A DNA stretch of 64,000 nt from Halocaridina rubra (GCA_037179515.1 JAXCGZ010022652.1:234633-298632); one strand, 5' to 3'; numbered from the stretch's first letter, positions 47,851 through 60,900 are shown. Notes: generated from the sequence alone by a model not told the origin. A program made the numbers and translations.

Positions 47851-50800
47851 ATACTGACGAAGAGGATTATTTTTTTTTTCCTGCAATTATTGGACCTACC
47901 GGTAACCAATGCTATCGAATCTAACGATAGCCTAGCCTTAGCCCGTCAATCTTAATGGTATCTTAGCATATTGATAACCTAATTTTGTCTAGCCTAATGG
48001 GTACCGCACTGGCTATCACAATGCCTAACCTAACCTATGGAAGCTAATGCGTGTTGCACATTCCTGATTGTTTTCATGTTCTTTAACTAGCCTACGTCTA
48101 GCATAAATATCTGATTTTGTTCTAGGCTAACCTACCTAGCCAAACTGGTGTATTTAATTTTGACTTATGCTATTTTACGCAAATATGTTTGTGTATTGAA
48201 TGCTACTTCTATACTACCGGTACAATGGCGTCAAGTATTGGGAGTATTTCTAATTTTGATCCTATTGTAGAGGATTTTGAGTCCTATTGTAGTCGAGTTG
48301 ATTTATATTTTACTGCTAATAATGTAGGAGGTGAAAAGGTTGTCCCTGCCTTCTTAACTTTGGATGGTCCTAAAGTTTATGGATTAGCTAAGAATTTACT
48401 TTCTCCAGAGGACCTTGCTAGTTGTATTTATGATAGGATTAAAACAGCGCTCCAAACTCACGCTAAGCTTAAAGTAATTTTGATTAACGAACATTTTAAA
48501 TTCCATTCTAGATCACAGAAATCTAGTGAATCAGAAATTGATTTTGTTGCTGCATTAAAGGAGTTGGCTCATACTTGTGATTTTGGTACTACTTTAAATG
48601 ACATGTTAAGGGATAGATTTGTCACGGAACTGTCTAATGATAAAACTCAGCAGATTTTGCTAGCTGAGGCTGATCTTACTTTTGCTATAGCTGCTGGAAT
48701 TGCTACAGCATGCAAAGCGATGCAGAGAAATGTACAAATTATGGGTAGTAGTACTGCCGTATATAAGGTATGCACTAAGTCTGAAATGTCTCATGACCAT
48801 AGGGGTAACTCTTCATCTAAAGGTAAATTTAAGCATTCTGAACAAGTAAATCTCAGCCTACTGCCAAACCAAGTGTACCAAATTCCCCTTGCAGTGGTTG
48901 TGGCAAGCTACATAGGAAGAATGACTGTCCTTTTAAGGAGATTTGATGGGAATGTCAATTTTTCTGATACAGGTGTTACTTCTACTCCTAATTCTAGCTA
49001 TGAACATGTGTTCAACATAGAGAATCATGTCCCTAGTAAACCTATTGTGGTTAAAGTATGTCTAAATGACAAGGATGTACCAATGGAACTAGACACTGGT
49101 ACCGCAGCTACTATTATCCCTAAGGATCAGTTTGAGAGAATTTGGCCTGAAATTGCTAAAAGATCTGTGCTAGGTCATTCTATTGTGAATCTAAAAGCCT
49201 ATGGTGGTTCTCCATTCACTGTGATTGGTGATATTTCAGTTATTGCTAAACTTGATAATTGTTTGCACTCTTGTGAGGTTGGAGTGGTTGTAATAAAAGA
49301 ATCTGGACCATATCTTCTTGGTAGAGATCTAAGCTGTGATTTGAAGGTTATTAGTAATGATGCCCTAAATTTAGCTGCTGCAAGGTCAAATAAGCTAAAG
49401 GATGAATTTCCCCAGTTGTTTTCTGAAGGGTTTGGATGCTACCAAGGTATATCTTTTTCTATTGTAGTAGATCCTCCAGTTCCTACTAAGTTATGCAAGG
49501 CTCATACAGTACCTCCTGCCCTCAGAGAGAAAGTTGATAAGGAGCTTAGCCATCTACAGGAAGATAGTATAATTTCTCCTATTTCTAATATTCCTTGGGC
49601 TGCACCTGTTATTCAAGTGCAAAAGGGTGATGGTAGTATTAGACACTGTGGTGATTACAAGCTCATAGTTAATAGAGCAGCTAGTATGGACACATATCCT
49701 ATACCTTCTATACATGATTAAATTAGCAACCTAGCTGGTGGTGTTATAGTTCCTAAACTTGACATGAGTTAAGTATATACTCAACTATGCCCAGATGATC
49801 AGTCTCAACAGTATACTGCTGTTAACACTCACTGTGGATTATTTCAATATAACCATTCAAGTTTAAGTATTTCTTCTGCATCTGGCATATTTCAATCTGC
49901 GATGAAGTTGTTGCGAGGTATAAAAGGTGTCAGTCTGTACTTAGACGACATACTTATTAAAGGCTCAATGAGAGAAGAGCATGACAGAACCTTATGACTA
50001 GTACTCTCTAAACTTCAATCAGCTGGCCTAAAGCTGAAACTAGACAAGTGTCATATTGGAGATCCTTGTGTAACCTATCTTGGATATAAACTTGACAAAC
50101 AAGGTATCCACCCTACCGAAGACAAAGTAAAAGCTATATCTGAAGCTCCAGCTCCTACAAATACTACACAGCTGAGAGCCTAGCTAAGCTTAATCAATTT
50201 CTATAGACGTTTCCTGTCTCAAGCGGCTACTTTGCTAGAATCTTTGAATAGGTTGTTAAATGCTAACACTTTATGGTTGTAGGGTGCTGAGCAAGAGAAT
50301 GCCTTCAAGAAATCTAAAGAGATTCTACTTAATTCTGATGCCCTTGTGCACTTTGGTATTGGTGGTGTCTTGTGCCATTTGCTTGATAATGTTGAGAGAC
50401 CCATCTGTTTTGTTTCCCATATTCTTACTATGAGAGAACGCAATTAATCTCAGCTAGAGAAAGAAGCTCTTGGAATGGTCTATGCATTGTGAATATTCCA
50501 CTACTATTTATGGGGACAAGTTAACTTTATTGTCATTACACACCACAAACCACTGCTTGCTTGGTATCTTTTCTCCTTCAAAGAATATTCCACCTATGGC
50601 CTCTGCTAGAATTCAGAGATGGTCTTTGCTACTTCAGAGTTATAATTTCATTTTGCGTCATAGGTCCGGTGCTTTACTTGGTACCATGGATGCTTTAAGT
50701 TATTTGCCTGTCTAATGAGTCTAAAGTAGCTACTGAGGACACTCCTATTCCTTCAGAGTGGCACGAGCTTGTTAATTTCCTAGATTCCTCACCTGTTACG

Positions 50801-52164
50801 AGTGGACTTATCCGTAAAGAAACTAACAAGGATTCTACTTTGTCTAAAGTATTCAAGTTTTGTGAACTTGGATGGCCTACATCTTCTATTGGTGACCCGA
50901 ATCTTACACCTTATGTTCGAAGAAGAATGAACTCTCCTTACAGAATGGCTGTATTCTTTTGGGTTCTCGTGTTGTTGTACCCCCTATGCTCAGACCAAGA
51001 ATCATGAGTGAGATATACTCATATCATGCAAGTTCGTCTCACATGAAAGAACTTGCTAGAAGCTACCTATGGTGGCCCGATCTTGATAAGGATTTAAAAA
51101 AATTGTGCAACTCTTGCCCTGATTGCTTGTCGCATACAGCAAATCCTCCTAAAGCACAACTTCATCCTTGGGAGTGGACTAGTCGCCCGTGGCACTGCAT
51201 TCATGTAGATTATGCAGGCCCTGTTGATGGTTGCTATTTCTTGATAATTGTTGATGCTCATTCTAAGTAGGTAGACATCTATCACACTAAAGGTACTACT
51301 TCTACTAAAACTATTAGTTGTCTACTACATTCATTTGCACAATTTGGATTGCCTATTTCTATTGTTTCAGACAATGGGCCCTGTTTTACTCTGCAGGAGT
51401 TCCAAGACTTTATTCAGTACCGTGGTCTCAGGCATATCACGACAGCTGTTTATAAACCGAGTACTAATGGACTATCTGTGAGGATGATTCAGACTTTTAA
51501 GCGATCACTTACGAAATCGTCTTCTGCTGACATGCAGTTGGTTATTGACAAGTTTGTGTTTGACTATCGTCTAATGCCTCTTTCTTCTATTGGTGTGTCG
51601 CCAGCTGAACTCATTTTTGGTCGTCGTCTACATTCTCAATAGATTTATTGTGGTCTGGTGAGTGCGTTTCTGCTAAAGTCCACAAGCGTCAGCAAGCTCA
51701 AAAGCAATTATACTCTAAGGAACCTAGGAAGGTCAAACTTTCTCCAGACTCCACTGTAATGATTCAAAATTATGCTAATTGAGATCCTAATTGGATTCCA
51801 TCTGTTGTCACAGAGCAAACTGGTCTCTATCCTCTAGATGTTCTTGACCCTCGGGTGTAATTAGGAGGTAACGGGACCAGATTATTCCAGGGATTCAGTT
51901 TACACCTGAAACTAACGCTGAATTTATTGTCCCTACAATTCCCCATTCTCCTAAGCCTCCAACTATTAGTGTTGACATTCCTGCAGGTACATCTGATACT
52001 GCTCTTGAAAGCCTGGGTAATGCTCCTATGGAAACAATGCCCCAGTTGCAAAGTAGTCCATGTAGGTCTTTCCGTGTTAGGTAACTGGTGGACAGGTTAA
52101 ACCTCTAATTCTATTTCTAAATGAAGGGGATGGGGAAAGACTTTATATCTTAAGGGTGGAGGGG
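47851..52164 (+). mobile_element. Gypsy-type LTR retrotransposon, internal region, decayed gag-pol
   Basis: The gag-like start at 48225 (MASSIGSISNFDPIVEDFES) runs in one frame to 49721 through a protease (ELDTGTAATIIP) and the beginning of RT (GISFSIVVDPPVPTKL, ISNIPWAAPVIQVQKGDGSI, DYKLIVNRA). Further pieces with stops carry LYLDDILIKG (49940), RNase H remnants (50470-50715) and integrase (50959-51270: zinc-binding H-x3-H ... C-x2-C, HVDYAGP, IIVDAHSK then a stop; 51349-51642: IVSDNGPCF, KPSTNGLSVRMIQTFK). The order PR-RT-RH-IN is that of the Gypsy (Metaviridae-like) group. The catalytic Glu of integrase is Val. A purine-rich tract (aagggtggagggg) precedes the 3' LTR. Confidence 0.9.
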
Positions 52165-52601
52165 TATAATATAGTCTAAATATATATTGTTACTAAACTA
52201 TTTCTATTGACGTCTGAATGAAATTCTACATGCAAAAAGAAGAAGAGTTAGAACCATCGTGTGTGCAACCGCTCTCCCGCTCCCCTGCGCGTATTGACCG
52301 GCATAAGACTTAAGAGTGCCTGTGTCTTGCTCTAGCATCAATTCCTCCTAATATCACCATGTAGTACCTCTATTTCTCATATTTCCTAATCTCACTCTTA
52401 CTTCCGTTTATGTAGCTCATGTAGCTAGTCACTAACCTAACCTTCTTCCTGAATAACTAGTGAACTAGTGATGTCAACAAATGGCCAACCTTTGATAAGC
52501 ACCAGTAAGCATTTTTCCTGTTTACTATTTTGGCTCCCTACTTTAATATATTAGTTGTATTACTATTATATTAGGTCTCGTATCTTAAGCTAAAGGGTAC
52601 A
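52165..52601 (+). repeat. 3' LTR of the Gypsy-type element
   Basis: 437 bp starting TATAATATAG (TG mutated to TA) and ending AAGGGTACA. Homologous to 47415-47850. Confidence 0.9.
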
Positions 52602-52911
52602 ATAGTTTGAAAAGGCATTACTGAGGGTAAATATATTCTCAGAAAGACACAAAATATAAGATAAAGATATTTCTAAATATAACAAATTACTTTAAATTTC
52701 ATCTGTATGTTGCGAGGTTTTGCAAAATCATTATTTAGGAAAAACAATATTAAAAAAATATAAAATAAACAAATTCCAAAATATTGCATGTTACTTGAAG
52801 TTTGATCTCTTATTCTGTGAGGCTTGCAAGAGCAGTAAGGAGGAAAAATATGTAATCAGACAGATCAAAATATGATATAAATACATTTCAAACCAATGCG
52901 CATAATCTTAC

Positions 52912-53033
52912 GTTGATTCTTTATAAAGCGTGGCTGGTAAGGTGTGAAGAAGATGCCACGATACTCCTCCATCACAGGAGTAATGAACGTAAATGCTTTC
53001 ACTTGCATGATTTGGACCGGGGCATTTGCCAGT
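52912..53033 (-). CDS. RELN: reelin exon E7 (Asp-box subrepeat)
   Basis: The acceptor is TTATCAG|ACT and the donor TCAAC|GTAAGA; phase 0 in, phase 2 out. It encodes TGKCPGPNHASESIYVHYS with the Asp-box SCDGGVSWHLL and HTLPATLY. The 7.7-kb intron that follows holds the Gypsy element and a minus-strand LINE. Confidence 0.93.
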
Positions 53034-53376
53034 CTGATAAAAGAAATTTGATTTAGAAAACTTCACTGTCATACTATTGAAATGAGATGTCTTGTGATTT
53101 AATAAAGCAAATTTGGTAACTTTTACAGTTGACGGCAAAAATTCCCTTCAACTATTTCAAGGATTTTTTTTTCCTAATCCTTCCCATTATACTTCACTGC
53201 ATAAGAGCAGGCAGGCATATTCCAGGTTTTAAAGTTTTGACATTGGCACATGTCAAAAGACAAGTGAATGCCAATTCAGTCATGTATATCAATGAATTCA
53301 GCAAGTCAGAAAGATACGGAAATATGAAATCTCCATCAATTCCAAAGTCATAAAAAGGATAATTGAGAGGACGTAC

Positions 53377-53535
53377 ATCACTTAGTGTACCAGAAATATA
53401 GTGAAATTGTATAAAATGTGCGTCTGTAGTGTTTACGTCCACAGTGGTAATAGCTCGTGGCCCACCTCCCATGAACACGGCAGCTGTTCCAGAGCCCACT
53501 ACACCACACTGTAAGCTTGACTTGCCTCCTGTCAT
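53377..53535 (-). CDS. RELN: reelin exon E6
   Basis: The acceptor is TTTTACAG|ATG and the donor GAT|GTACGT; phase 0 at both ends, 53 codons. It reads GGKSSLQCGVVGSGTAAVF, then ITTVDVNTTDAHFIQFHY, the classic C-G-[VI]-[VI]-x-S-G-x-x-L-x-F ... D-[LV]-[ND] ... F-[IV]-Q-F signature of subrepeat B. An open frame runs on past the donor but loses similarity there. Confidence 0.94.
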
Positions 53536-53884
53536 CTGTAAAAAGAGAAATGAAGGACTTTCAATCTATCCTAGGGCTAGATTATGCTAGTGCAGGGCCT
53601 GTAGCATATATTATAGAGGCCCTGAATAACCTCTCGCTCCACTATATTTACTCGACTATAAGGACACTATGGGGAAAATGAAGGAATGACAAAAATGAAC
53701 AGTAAGAGAAAAGTAGCTCTGGGAGGTAGAGGAACCTCAAATTTTCCCTTGAACAGAACCCATCCATCTCACATGAGATAAGAGTAGGTATAAATGAAAT
53801 GTATCAAAACTACTGATCCTCACATTTCCATCATCTGCTTAGTGGAAAGGGGAACAAATCAGAGAGAGTGAATGCCAGCTTTTT

Positions 53885-54075
53885 GTCCACTTTCTCCCTC
53901 AGTTGGCTCTTACAACACACAGGAAGTTGTTAATGCTACCTGCATTCATAGTTTCAAGGACAAATATGATAAATATCAGTGTATAAAATTGGAACCGGCC
54001 AGGAGACCGAGAGTTACGAGCACTGGGCTCTTTCCCTGCAGCCCAATTAGGTCATAACAATTAGGCAATTACACA
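53885..54075 (+). mobile_element. LINE-B 3' end fragment
   Basis: ttaatgctacctgcattcat, agtttcaaggacaaatatga, ggccaggagaccgagagtta and the aattaggtcataacaattag tail match the 3' end of LINE-B. Confidence 0.8.
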
Positions 54076-54184
54076 GGGAATGAGTGAAGAATTATCTTTT
54101 TCCAACCACATGGGATAATATGCTACTCTCAGTGCATATAAGGTTTCATAAGCTGATGATTAGTAATTTTCTCCTTCCTCTTAC

Positions 54185-54296
54185 CTTTAAAATATTAGCA
54201 CTCTCTGACACTGGGTTGGTAAAAGGCTCAGAGACATACAGAGGGTTGTCGTGATCTGGCTCTTCACAGGCAACACCACCATAACCATATTCACAT
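54185..54296 (-). CDS. RELN: reelin exon E5 (second half of EGF module)
   Basis: The acceptor is GACCAG|A and the donor AAG|GTAAGA; phase 2 in, phase 0 out. It completes the EGF with CEYGYGGVACEEP and runs into the N-terminal strand of subrepeat B (LYVSEPFTNPVS). This is an EGF module upstream of the part that aligns with vertebrate repeat 1. Confidence 0.92.
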
Positions 54297-54654
54297 CTGG
54301 TCTCATAAAAAAAAAGAAAAATATCACAAACAAGGAATTTGTCTTACTATCTATATCTATATACAGTACCGTCACTTTTCTAATTGAATCAGGGCTTGGC
54401 CAGGAATAATTTTACTTCTTATCTTTCTAAACCTAAAAACACTGCTGAGGCTACATCCTGACAATATCTATATAAAAATGATCTGCTCTGTATTATAACT
54501 TACCACAGTGTACTATGTAGCCCACATGAAGTGTATATAAATTGACTATTTTGATCAATAAAGGAAGTCTTCAGCAAGTTTTCTATTAGTCTTTATGATG
54601 TAGATGTCTTTGTTTCAACTAGACTTGCCATGGCCTCGAATAATACAATGCCTC

Positions 54655-54865
54655 CATTCCCAATTACAAGTGGGGGGGGGAGCCAAAGAACAAATATTCA
54701 CCACAAGCCAAGATACACCTCAATCGCTCCTCTTAGCTCCTTGGGAATAAAGGGTTGGCACAACTCTCCTTGGGTCATCCCCAGGATAGGTAGACAAGGA
54801 TCTTCTGCTATGAGGCCCATCAACCACAGCTGATTTACCTCCACCGCTTCATTGCATGAAGTAAA
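54655..54865. repeat. dispersed repeat R3 copy
   Basis: tccccaattacaagtgg-like start, cctcaatcgctcctcttagc, tccttgggaataaagggttg, cttgggtcatccccaggata. Confidence 0.65.
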
Positions 54866-55706
54866 TTAATAGAGAATATATGATGAAGACTACTACAGAA
54901 ACAGTTTACAGAACACTTAATTAGACATGAGAAATCAACCCTGAGACTTTTAAAATTACAGATTTCGAAGTCAGTGCCTTTACTATTCAACTACAATTAA
55001 CAGCTGAAAGAAGAAAGCTGATTAGCGACTCTTAAAATGTTACTCAATAAAATATAAACTCGAGGTCAAAGCCTTGTAATGAAAGCCCTGCTTATGACTA
55101 CATTATGCTTACAGGTAATATTCCTTGAGAAACTGATTAAATAAAAGCTTTATTCCTTATAAACCATCCATTGTCAATGCAATGCAGCTATGATGAACTT
55201 AAAAATTAAGTAACTTGCTTCACAAATGAATGCCGTATGCAGAATACATCATTTAACTTGAGACAGGAAGTGGATGTTTAGAAATTTCATCACACTGAGA
55301 CAACATTAATAGTATACTACGGGAAATCCCATGAAAACTAGATAATGCTTTGTTGGACGAAGTTTTCTATAGAGTTTTTCTCCAGGAGGTATGTCTGAAG
55401 CATATGTGATATGTGATATATGTGTGCCCAATCCCTATTTTTTATTCATATACATTTTTTCTCAATAAGGAACTGAGCATGGTGGCAACATCTGTGGTAA
55501 CACAACTGAGCTAGCAGAGCTGCTACATACCCTACCCATCGTCTTCTCCTTTACTCATTCCTCCTATGCAAAGTAAAAGGGGAAAGCGGGAACTGACAGA
55601 TCCCGTATAGCTCGCTATTAGATTACTCAATTCATACAACAAAAAGAAAATACAGACTAAGTAATATAGGAAGAAGGAAGAAAGAGACGACTCAGACGTT
55701 CCTTAC
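54866..55706. other. intron E4-E5, nothing recognised
   Basis: AT-rich intron; no element or frame recognised. Confidence 0.45.
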
Positions 55707-55889
55707 TTGCATGTTCCATCAGACTGACATAAACCACGACCACTGCAGCCCATATTGCAGGTACCAATGTAGACATTATCAACAGCCCACGAAGACAGTG
55801 TGTCGTTCGGTCCCAAAATGGTTCGGAAGCGGAACTGAGTGTGGGAAGTGAGTGAAAAGTAGGGGAGAGGCAGAGTGACCAATCCCCAG
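55707..55889 (-). CDS. RELN: reelin exon E4 (end of subrepeat, first half of EGF module)
   Basis: The acceptor is TTTTTCAG|C and the donor TGCAA|GTAAGG. It encodes LVTLPLPYF ... TQFRFRT, then SSWAVDNVYIG, the hallmark lead-in to the reelin EGF, and the first EGF half CNMGCSGRGLCQSDGTCK. The EGF is split in phase 2 after the fourth cysteine, the same place as in E11/E12 and E23/E24. Confidence 0.95.
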
Positions 55890-56054
55890 CTGAAAAATAT
55901 AAAGTACCGATCATATTATTAATATAGAAAATAAAAATTGGGAAGCTTGAATATTGCAGTTCAAAATACAATAATGGCAATTAACTATAATATGGCTTAC
56001 CGATTCACAATGTAATAACTTTCACATAGGTGACAAAAAGACTGTAAGCTTTAC

Positions 56055-56221
56055 CTATCAATCTCCTGGGGTCTGAGAGAAGAAGAGTAAGGCGAATGCT
56101 GTCGGTCACACCAAGCGGGAAGACATCGGCGATGCAATAAAGCCCAAGTGAGGCCATCATCCGCACTACTCTCCACCTCTACTTTGCTCACTCCCTGGCC
56201 ACATTCCAAATTTATTTGACT
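56055..56221 (-). CDS. RELN: reelin exon E3 (Asp-box subrepeat)
   Basis: The acceptor is TTTGACAG|AGT and the donor GATAG|GTAAAG; phase 0 in, phase 2 out. It encodes LECGQGVSKVEVE followed by the Asp-box SADDGLTWALL and paired cysteines (C-L-P-A-W-C), as in every reelin subrepeat A. The usual preceding strands (W-x(n)-G-G ... C-G ... A-L-x-F) are missing between E2 and E3. Either this subrepeat is shortened or one exon in the 56.2-57.7 kb intron escaped me. Confidence 0.9.
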
Positions 56222-56274
56222 CTGTCAAAGCATAAAGACAATATCAAAGCCACTGGTTATTATAGTAACAATTG

Positions 56275-56405
56275 GATTTACGTCATGAACTCCCTTTTTC
56301 TACAAAGGGCTAAGACAGTGCCTTCTTGTAAAAGACTTTGGTTTTGGCAGGTGTGATTGTTACCCTGAGCAAATACCCTTTCTAACCTGGACCGAATCGA
56401 CTGAT
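56275..56405 (-). repeat. SINE-1 copy, head truncated
   Basis: ttacgtcatgaactcccttt, gtgccttcttgtaaaagact, ttggcaggtgtgattgttac, cctttctaacctgg. Confidence 0.8.
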
Positions 56406-57719
56406 TAAATCTGAAAATTTCAGTCTTGTCTGAAATATTTCAATATATTAAAATGTCATTTTCTAGCTCCTCTTAGTACAGACAATGCTAGAGATTTATA
56501 ATACAACTATTAGATATATAACAGATGCACAGGATAAAAAATTTAAAACTCGCTGCAAATTAAAAAACGATATCCTTTTCAGTCACCTACTACTACATGA
56601 GGAGCATATAAGGAATAATGTCTCATTTTCCTAATATTGCACCCAGGTATGACTGGTAAATACCAAATTAAAGTTTTTCATGCCCGAGACCTAGGTTAAT
56701 ATATGACCGGGTGGCAATGGCTAACTGACTCGTAATTTGGCTCGAAATAATGAGGGGCATGGAAATAAGGTGAACAGATTATAACAATTGTAATATTAAT
56801 TTCACTTAATACAATAGGAATTTCAATCTGAGATTTAACAAACCTACAGATTAACAAAACACACATAAATATGTACAATCCTACAGTTTAACAAAATCAG
56901 ACCTAACCACATTAATAATTAATAAATACAAATTTACAGATTGACAAAAACCAACAAGGAAATAATAATGATAAATAATATAGCTTTTAAATGATACGAA
57001 AAGTGAAATAGAACTTGGGAGGAGAGCAATAAACTAATACACAATCAACATAATACAATACGCAATACAAGATGCTCCAGGTGGCAAAACTAAGTAGCCG
57101 GTACGGGGAATATAATCCTGGTATATGCTAACACTCGCTGGATTGGAACTGTACTCTGTGGGCTGGAGTTTTTGACCAGGTATATAAACCTCGGACAGGG
57201 GGGAGGTCTTGGAACTAAGATGGTCAGCCAAGGAAGGGTCGAGAGTAAGGCCAGAACATCAGTATGATTGGCTATTCAAGGAGAAGTGAATACTGATTGG
57301 TTGAAATGAATGCTAATTGTTACAATTAAGCTACTGGAACACTAATCCACAAGGGATATCATTTTATTAGCTTCCTACAACACACTAGGCTTACTAGAGT
57401 CGAACTGTTTCTAACTAAAATAAGGAATGTGCTTTTTTGTAATCTCCTAATGCAAAGGGCAACAAGGCTGGCACATCAACTTGATCACCACATCAATTCT
57501 CAAAGACTTCTGGCCAGAGACACTGTTAATGTCCCAGCAAACATGTGGAAGACTGCCATGTACACAACCAACCACATTTGCCACCAACATGACATACACT
57601 CTTTTAGAGCTCTTTGGAACAGTCTGGGATCGTTGTTGAGTTCCTTAGGGACTCGGGGTCTCTTTGGCCAGACAGCAAAGGGAACAACAACAACAACATG
57701 CTAACCACATGTATTTTAC
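56406..57719. other. intron E2-E3, partly repeat-like
   Basis: Mostly unrecognised. 57380-57705 (+) carries a 91-codon frame ending in a (CAA)n tract next to the E2 donor; the frame plus CAA tail suggests the 3' end of some LINE, but I recognise no motif. No reelin exon found, although subrepeat strands are missing between E2 and E3. Confidence 0.4.
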
Positions 57720-57828
57720 CTGAAGAAATTGCTTTGGCTGCGATGGGATCCATTTTAGAAGTCGGAGATGGTCCAGAACCCACACATCCACATTTTTTGA
57801 CCCAGAGACAGTTTGCTCTACACAAAAC
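57720..57828 (-). CDS. RELN: reelin exon E2
   Basis: The acceptor is CTTTTAG|G and the donor CAG|GTAAAA. The frame joins E1 exactly (ENT-R-FCVEQ) and ends in phase 0. It reads RFCVEQ ... NVDVWVLDHLRLL, the last strands of a subrepeat, equivalent to FRWWQ ... WAIDN elsewhere in the gene. The downstream intron begins within about 20 bp of an (AAC)n tract at 57680-57700. Confidence 0.85.
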
Positions 57829-57954
57829 CTAAAAGGTTGATCATCAATAAATTGATCTTTATTCTTCATTAATGAATGAGCAAGACATTTTCTAAATAAT
57901 TATTAACCAGTAAAACATAATTTATTCAAAGATTACCATTGTGACTACTTTTTT

Positions 57955-60900
57955 CTTGTGTTATGTAATTAAATAATTGTGCTTATGGGAAATATCCCCA
58001 AGCTCGATACTTCCCATCTCCTGGTCAGTTCCATTTTGTACTTAGTGATACTTACCATACTTGTCCTTAAAACTATGGAGAGAGTTAGCAATAAGTACCT
58101 CCTCGCTTAGCAATTTCCAATTATCAACTACTCTTACACCAAAAAAGTACTTCCTTACATCCTGCGAAGAAGATTTCTTACGAAGCTTCAAACTATTACC
58201 TCTAGTTCTAGTGTCAGCCATATCAAAATATCGATCCCTATCCACTCTGTCATAACCATAGAGAAATTTAAAAACCGTCACCATTTACCCCTCATTATTC
58301 TAGCTTCGAGTGATGGTAAATCTAATTCCCTCAGCCCCTCCTCTCAACTGAGATTGCGTATTTCTGGCACCAGTTTCGTGCTATGTCTTCGAATTTTTTC
58401 CAGCTTAATTACGTGCTTTTTCAAGTGTGGATTTCAAAAGGGGGCTGTATATTCAAGCTTTGGCCTCACATTGGTTACATAAATATTTCTGAACATTTCA
58501 TTGTCAATGTGCCTGAAGGCTACCCTTACATTTGCTAAGAAAGCATATGCTGCCCTTACTATGCGATTTATATTCATTTCTGTATACAAATCTGCCAATA
58601 TGTTTACACTAGATCTCTCTCATTCTCTGTCTCTTGAAGTTCTGCTCCTGCCATTGAGCAATCAAACTTGGGCCATCTTGCACTTGTACCCATTCTCATT
58701 ACCTTATATTTAGAAGTACTAAATTCATTAGCCACTTTTCAAATCACTCATGCAGACCATTTATGTCTTCCTGAAGTTCTCTACCATTATTCACTTCTCT
58801 TACTTTCTTCACAATCTTTGCATCATTTGTAAAAATATTCATGAATGAATTTACAGATTCTGGTAGGTAATTTTTTTTTCATGAGACACCAGGACGGGCA
58901 AAGAAACTTGCTCTCAATGGGTCTGGGCACGAAAAAACATAAAGCAGAGAGAAACAGAGATGGACAGTGTTATGACTAGTCAGATGTGAAGGGATAATAA
59001 GAGATGTGTAACAAATATGCAAGAATATGCTGCGTAGATGTAGGTATAGAAGAGGGTCCGTAACTGAAGGAAGACTTAAGTTCGAGTGTTCCAAGAACAG
59101 TCATATATAAGTCTAAAAGACCTTCAGCTTACATATACAAGGAACAAAAGTGGCCCTAAAACTGAACCATGTGCAACTCCGCTACAACTCCTCTCCATTC
59201 AGACACTGAGTTTCTTACTCTAACCCTCTGTTCCCTTCTCTCTAAGTAAGTTTTTATCCACTCCAAGACATTTCCATCTATTCTCACCATTGCTTGCAGC
59301 TTCTTAATAAATCTCCAGTGTGGGACCGTGTAACATGCTCTCTGAAAGTCTAGGAATATGCAGTCTGCTCAGCCCTCTCGTTCTTGTAAGAGTCGGCTTA
59401 CCTCATCATAAAATTCTAATAAGTTTGTTACTGCTGCTCTGCCTTCTCTGAAGCAATGTTGTCTCACTGACAAAAAGTTGAAGGATTCCAAGTCAAGAGA
59501 GATGCGTTTTCTTAGTAGTTTCTCCATAATTTTGCAAACTATGCTTGTCAAGGAAATAGGTCTATAGTTTAGAGCTGTATCCCTCCTTCCCTTTTTGAAG
59601 ATAGATACTACGTTCACTTGCTTCCAGCATCTTGGAACTCCCCTGATTCCAGCAACTTTCAAATATGATACTTAGTGCAGATGATATTGATTTAGCGCAT
59701 TTCTCAAGTACATAAGGGGATATATCATCAGGACCTGTAGCTTTATGAGCATCTAACTCCATCAGCACTTTACATATCTCAGTGGCTGGAAAGATGATGT
59801 TCGCTAATACCGACCCATGAGCTCCTGTCTCTGCAATCTGGAGGGGTAGGGTATTTTCTGCTGTAAATAATGACTGAAACTCATTGTTCAGTTATTCGCA
59901 GATCTCTTCGTCCGTCTCAGTGATGTTTCCATCCACTCTCTTTAGCTTTAAAACCTGTTCTTTTACCTTCAGTTTTCCTCTGATAAAGTTGTGGAAAAGT
60001 GTGGGATTTTCTTTAACCTTCTTGGTGTTATCACTTTCATAGTCTCTCTCTGCCTCTCATCTTTTACTTAGGTAATAATATTTTGCTCTTTTATAAGTCT
60101 GCCAGGCATATATGTTTTTTCTTCTCCTATTCCTTTTCTAGCATTTGTCTCTATACTCCTTAGCTCTCTTACAGGCATTATTGAACCATTTCCCTCTGGC
60201 AGGAATTACACTTACTTTGTTGACAGGTATGCAACAAACTGCTATCTTTCCAAATTCTTCACAACAGATGTCGTACATTTCTTGCACAGATTTGTTGTTA
60301 AATAAGGTCCTCCAGTTAATAACTGCAAAAAGCTAATTAAATTTGCTGTAATCTCCTTTCGAATAGTTCCTTCTTGTGTCCTCAGTGCCTCTTCCTTCAG
60401 GTGGAACATCTTCAATGACATATTGCATTAACAACACACAGTGGTCACTCTTTCCACTTGGTGGTTCATATTAATTTTTTTTTTCAATATCCAACACATT
60501 ATCTGCAAATACCAGATCAAGCAGCGATGGCTTATTCCTACCCCTGGCCCTCGTTGGTTCCAGTACATGTTGGTGTAGGAAATTCCCTTGTATGCAATCT
60601 AGGAATCTTGCCTCGAATGAGTCCTCTCCACTGTGTAGGTCAAGATTTACCAATCTGTCTCTCTATGATTAAAATCTCCCATAATCAAAATCCTACATTT
60701 TCTCTCCCGTGCAATGTTAACAACTGAGTTTATGACTTAAATAGTACCAATGTGACTTTCCTCATAAACTTCTAGCCTATGTTGGTTCCTTGGTGGGTTA
60801 TATACAAGAGTTATTATAATGCTCACTTTCCCAGTATTTAAGCAAGCAACAATAAATTCCTTGAACCCACTTTTTATAGCAAAGCTTAATTTCTTCAACA

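Noticed and set aside
54187..54375. 62-codon minus-strand frame over E5
   Set aside because: Out of frame with the EGF half in E5; ignored.
55657..55980. 107-codon minus-strand frame starting MPLLYFEL
   Set aside because: Shadow of reelin exon E4 in another frame; the exon frame carries the EGF and W-A-V-D-N motifs.
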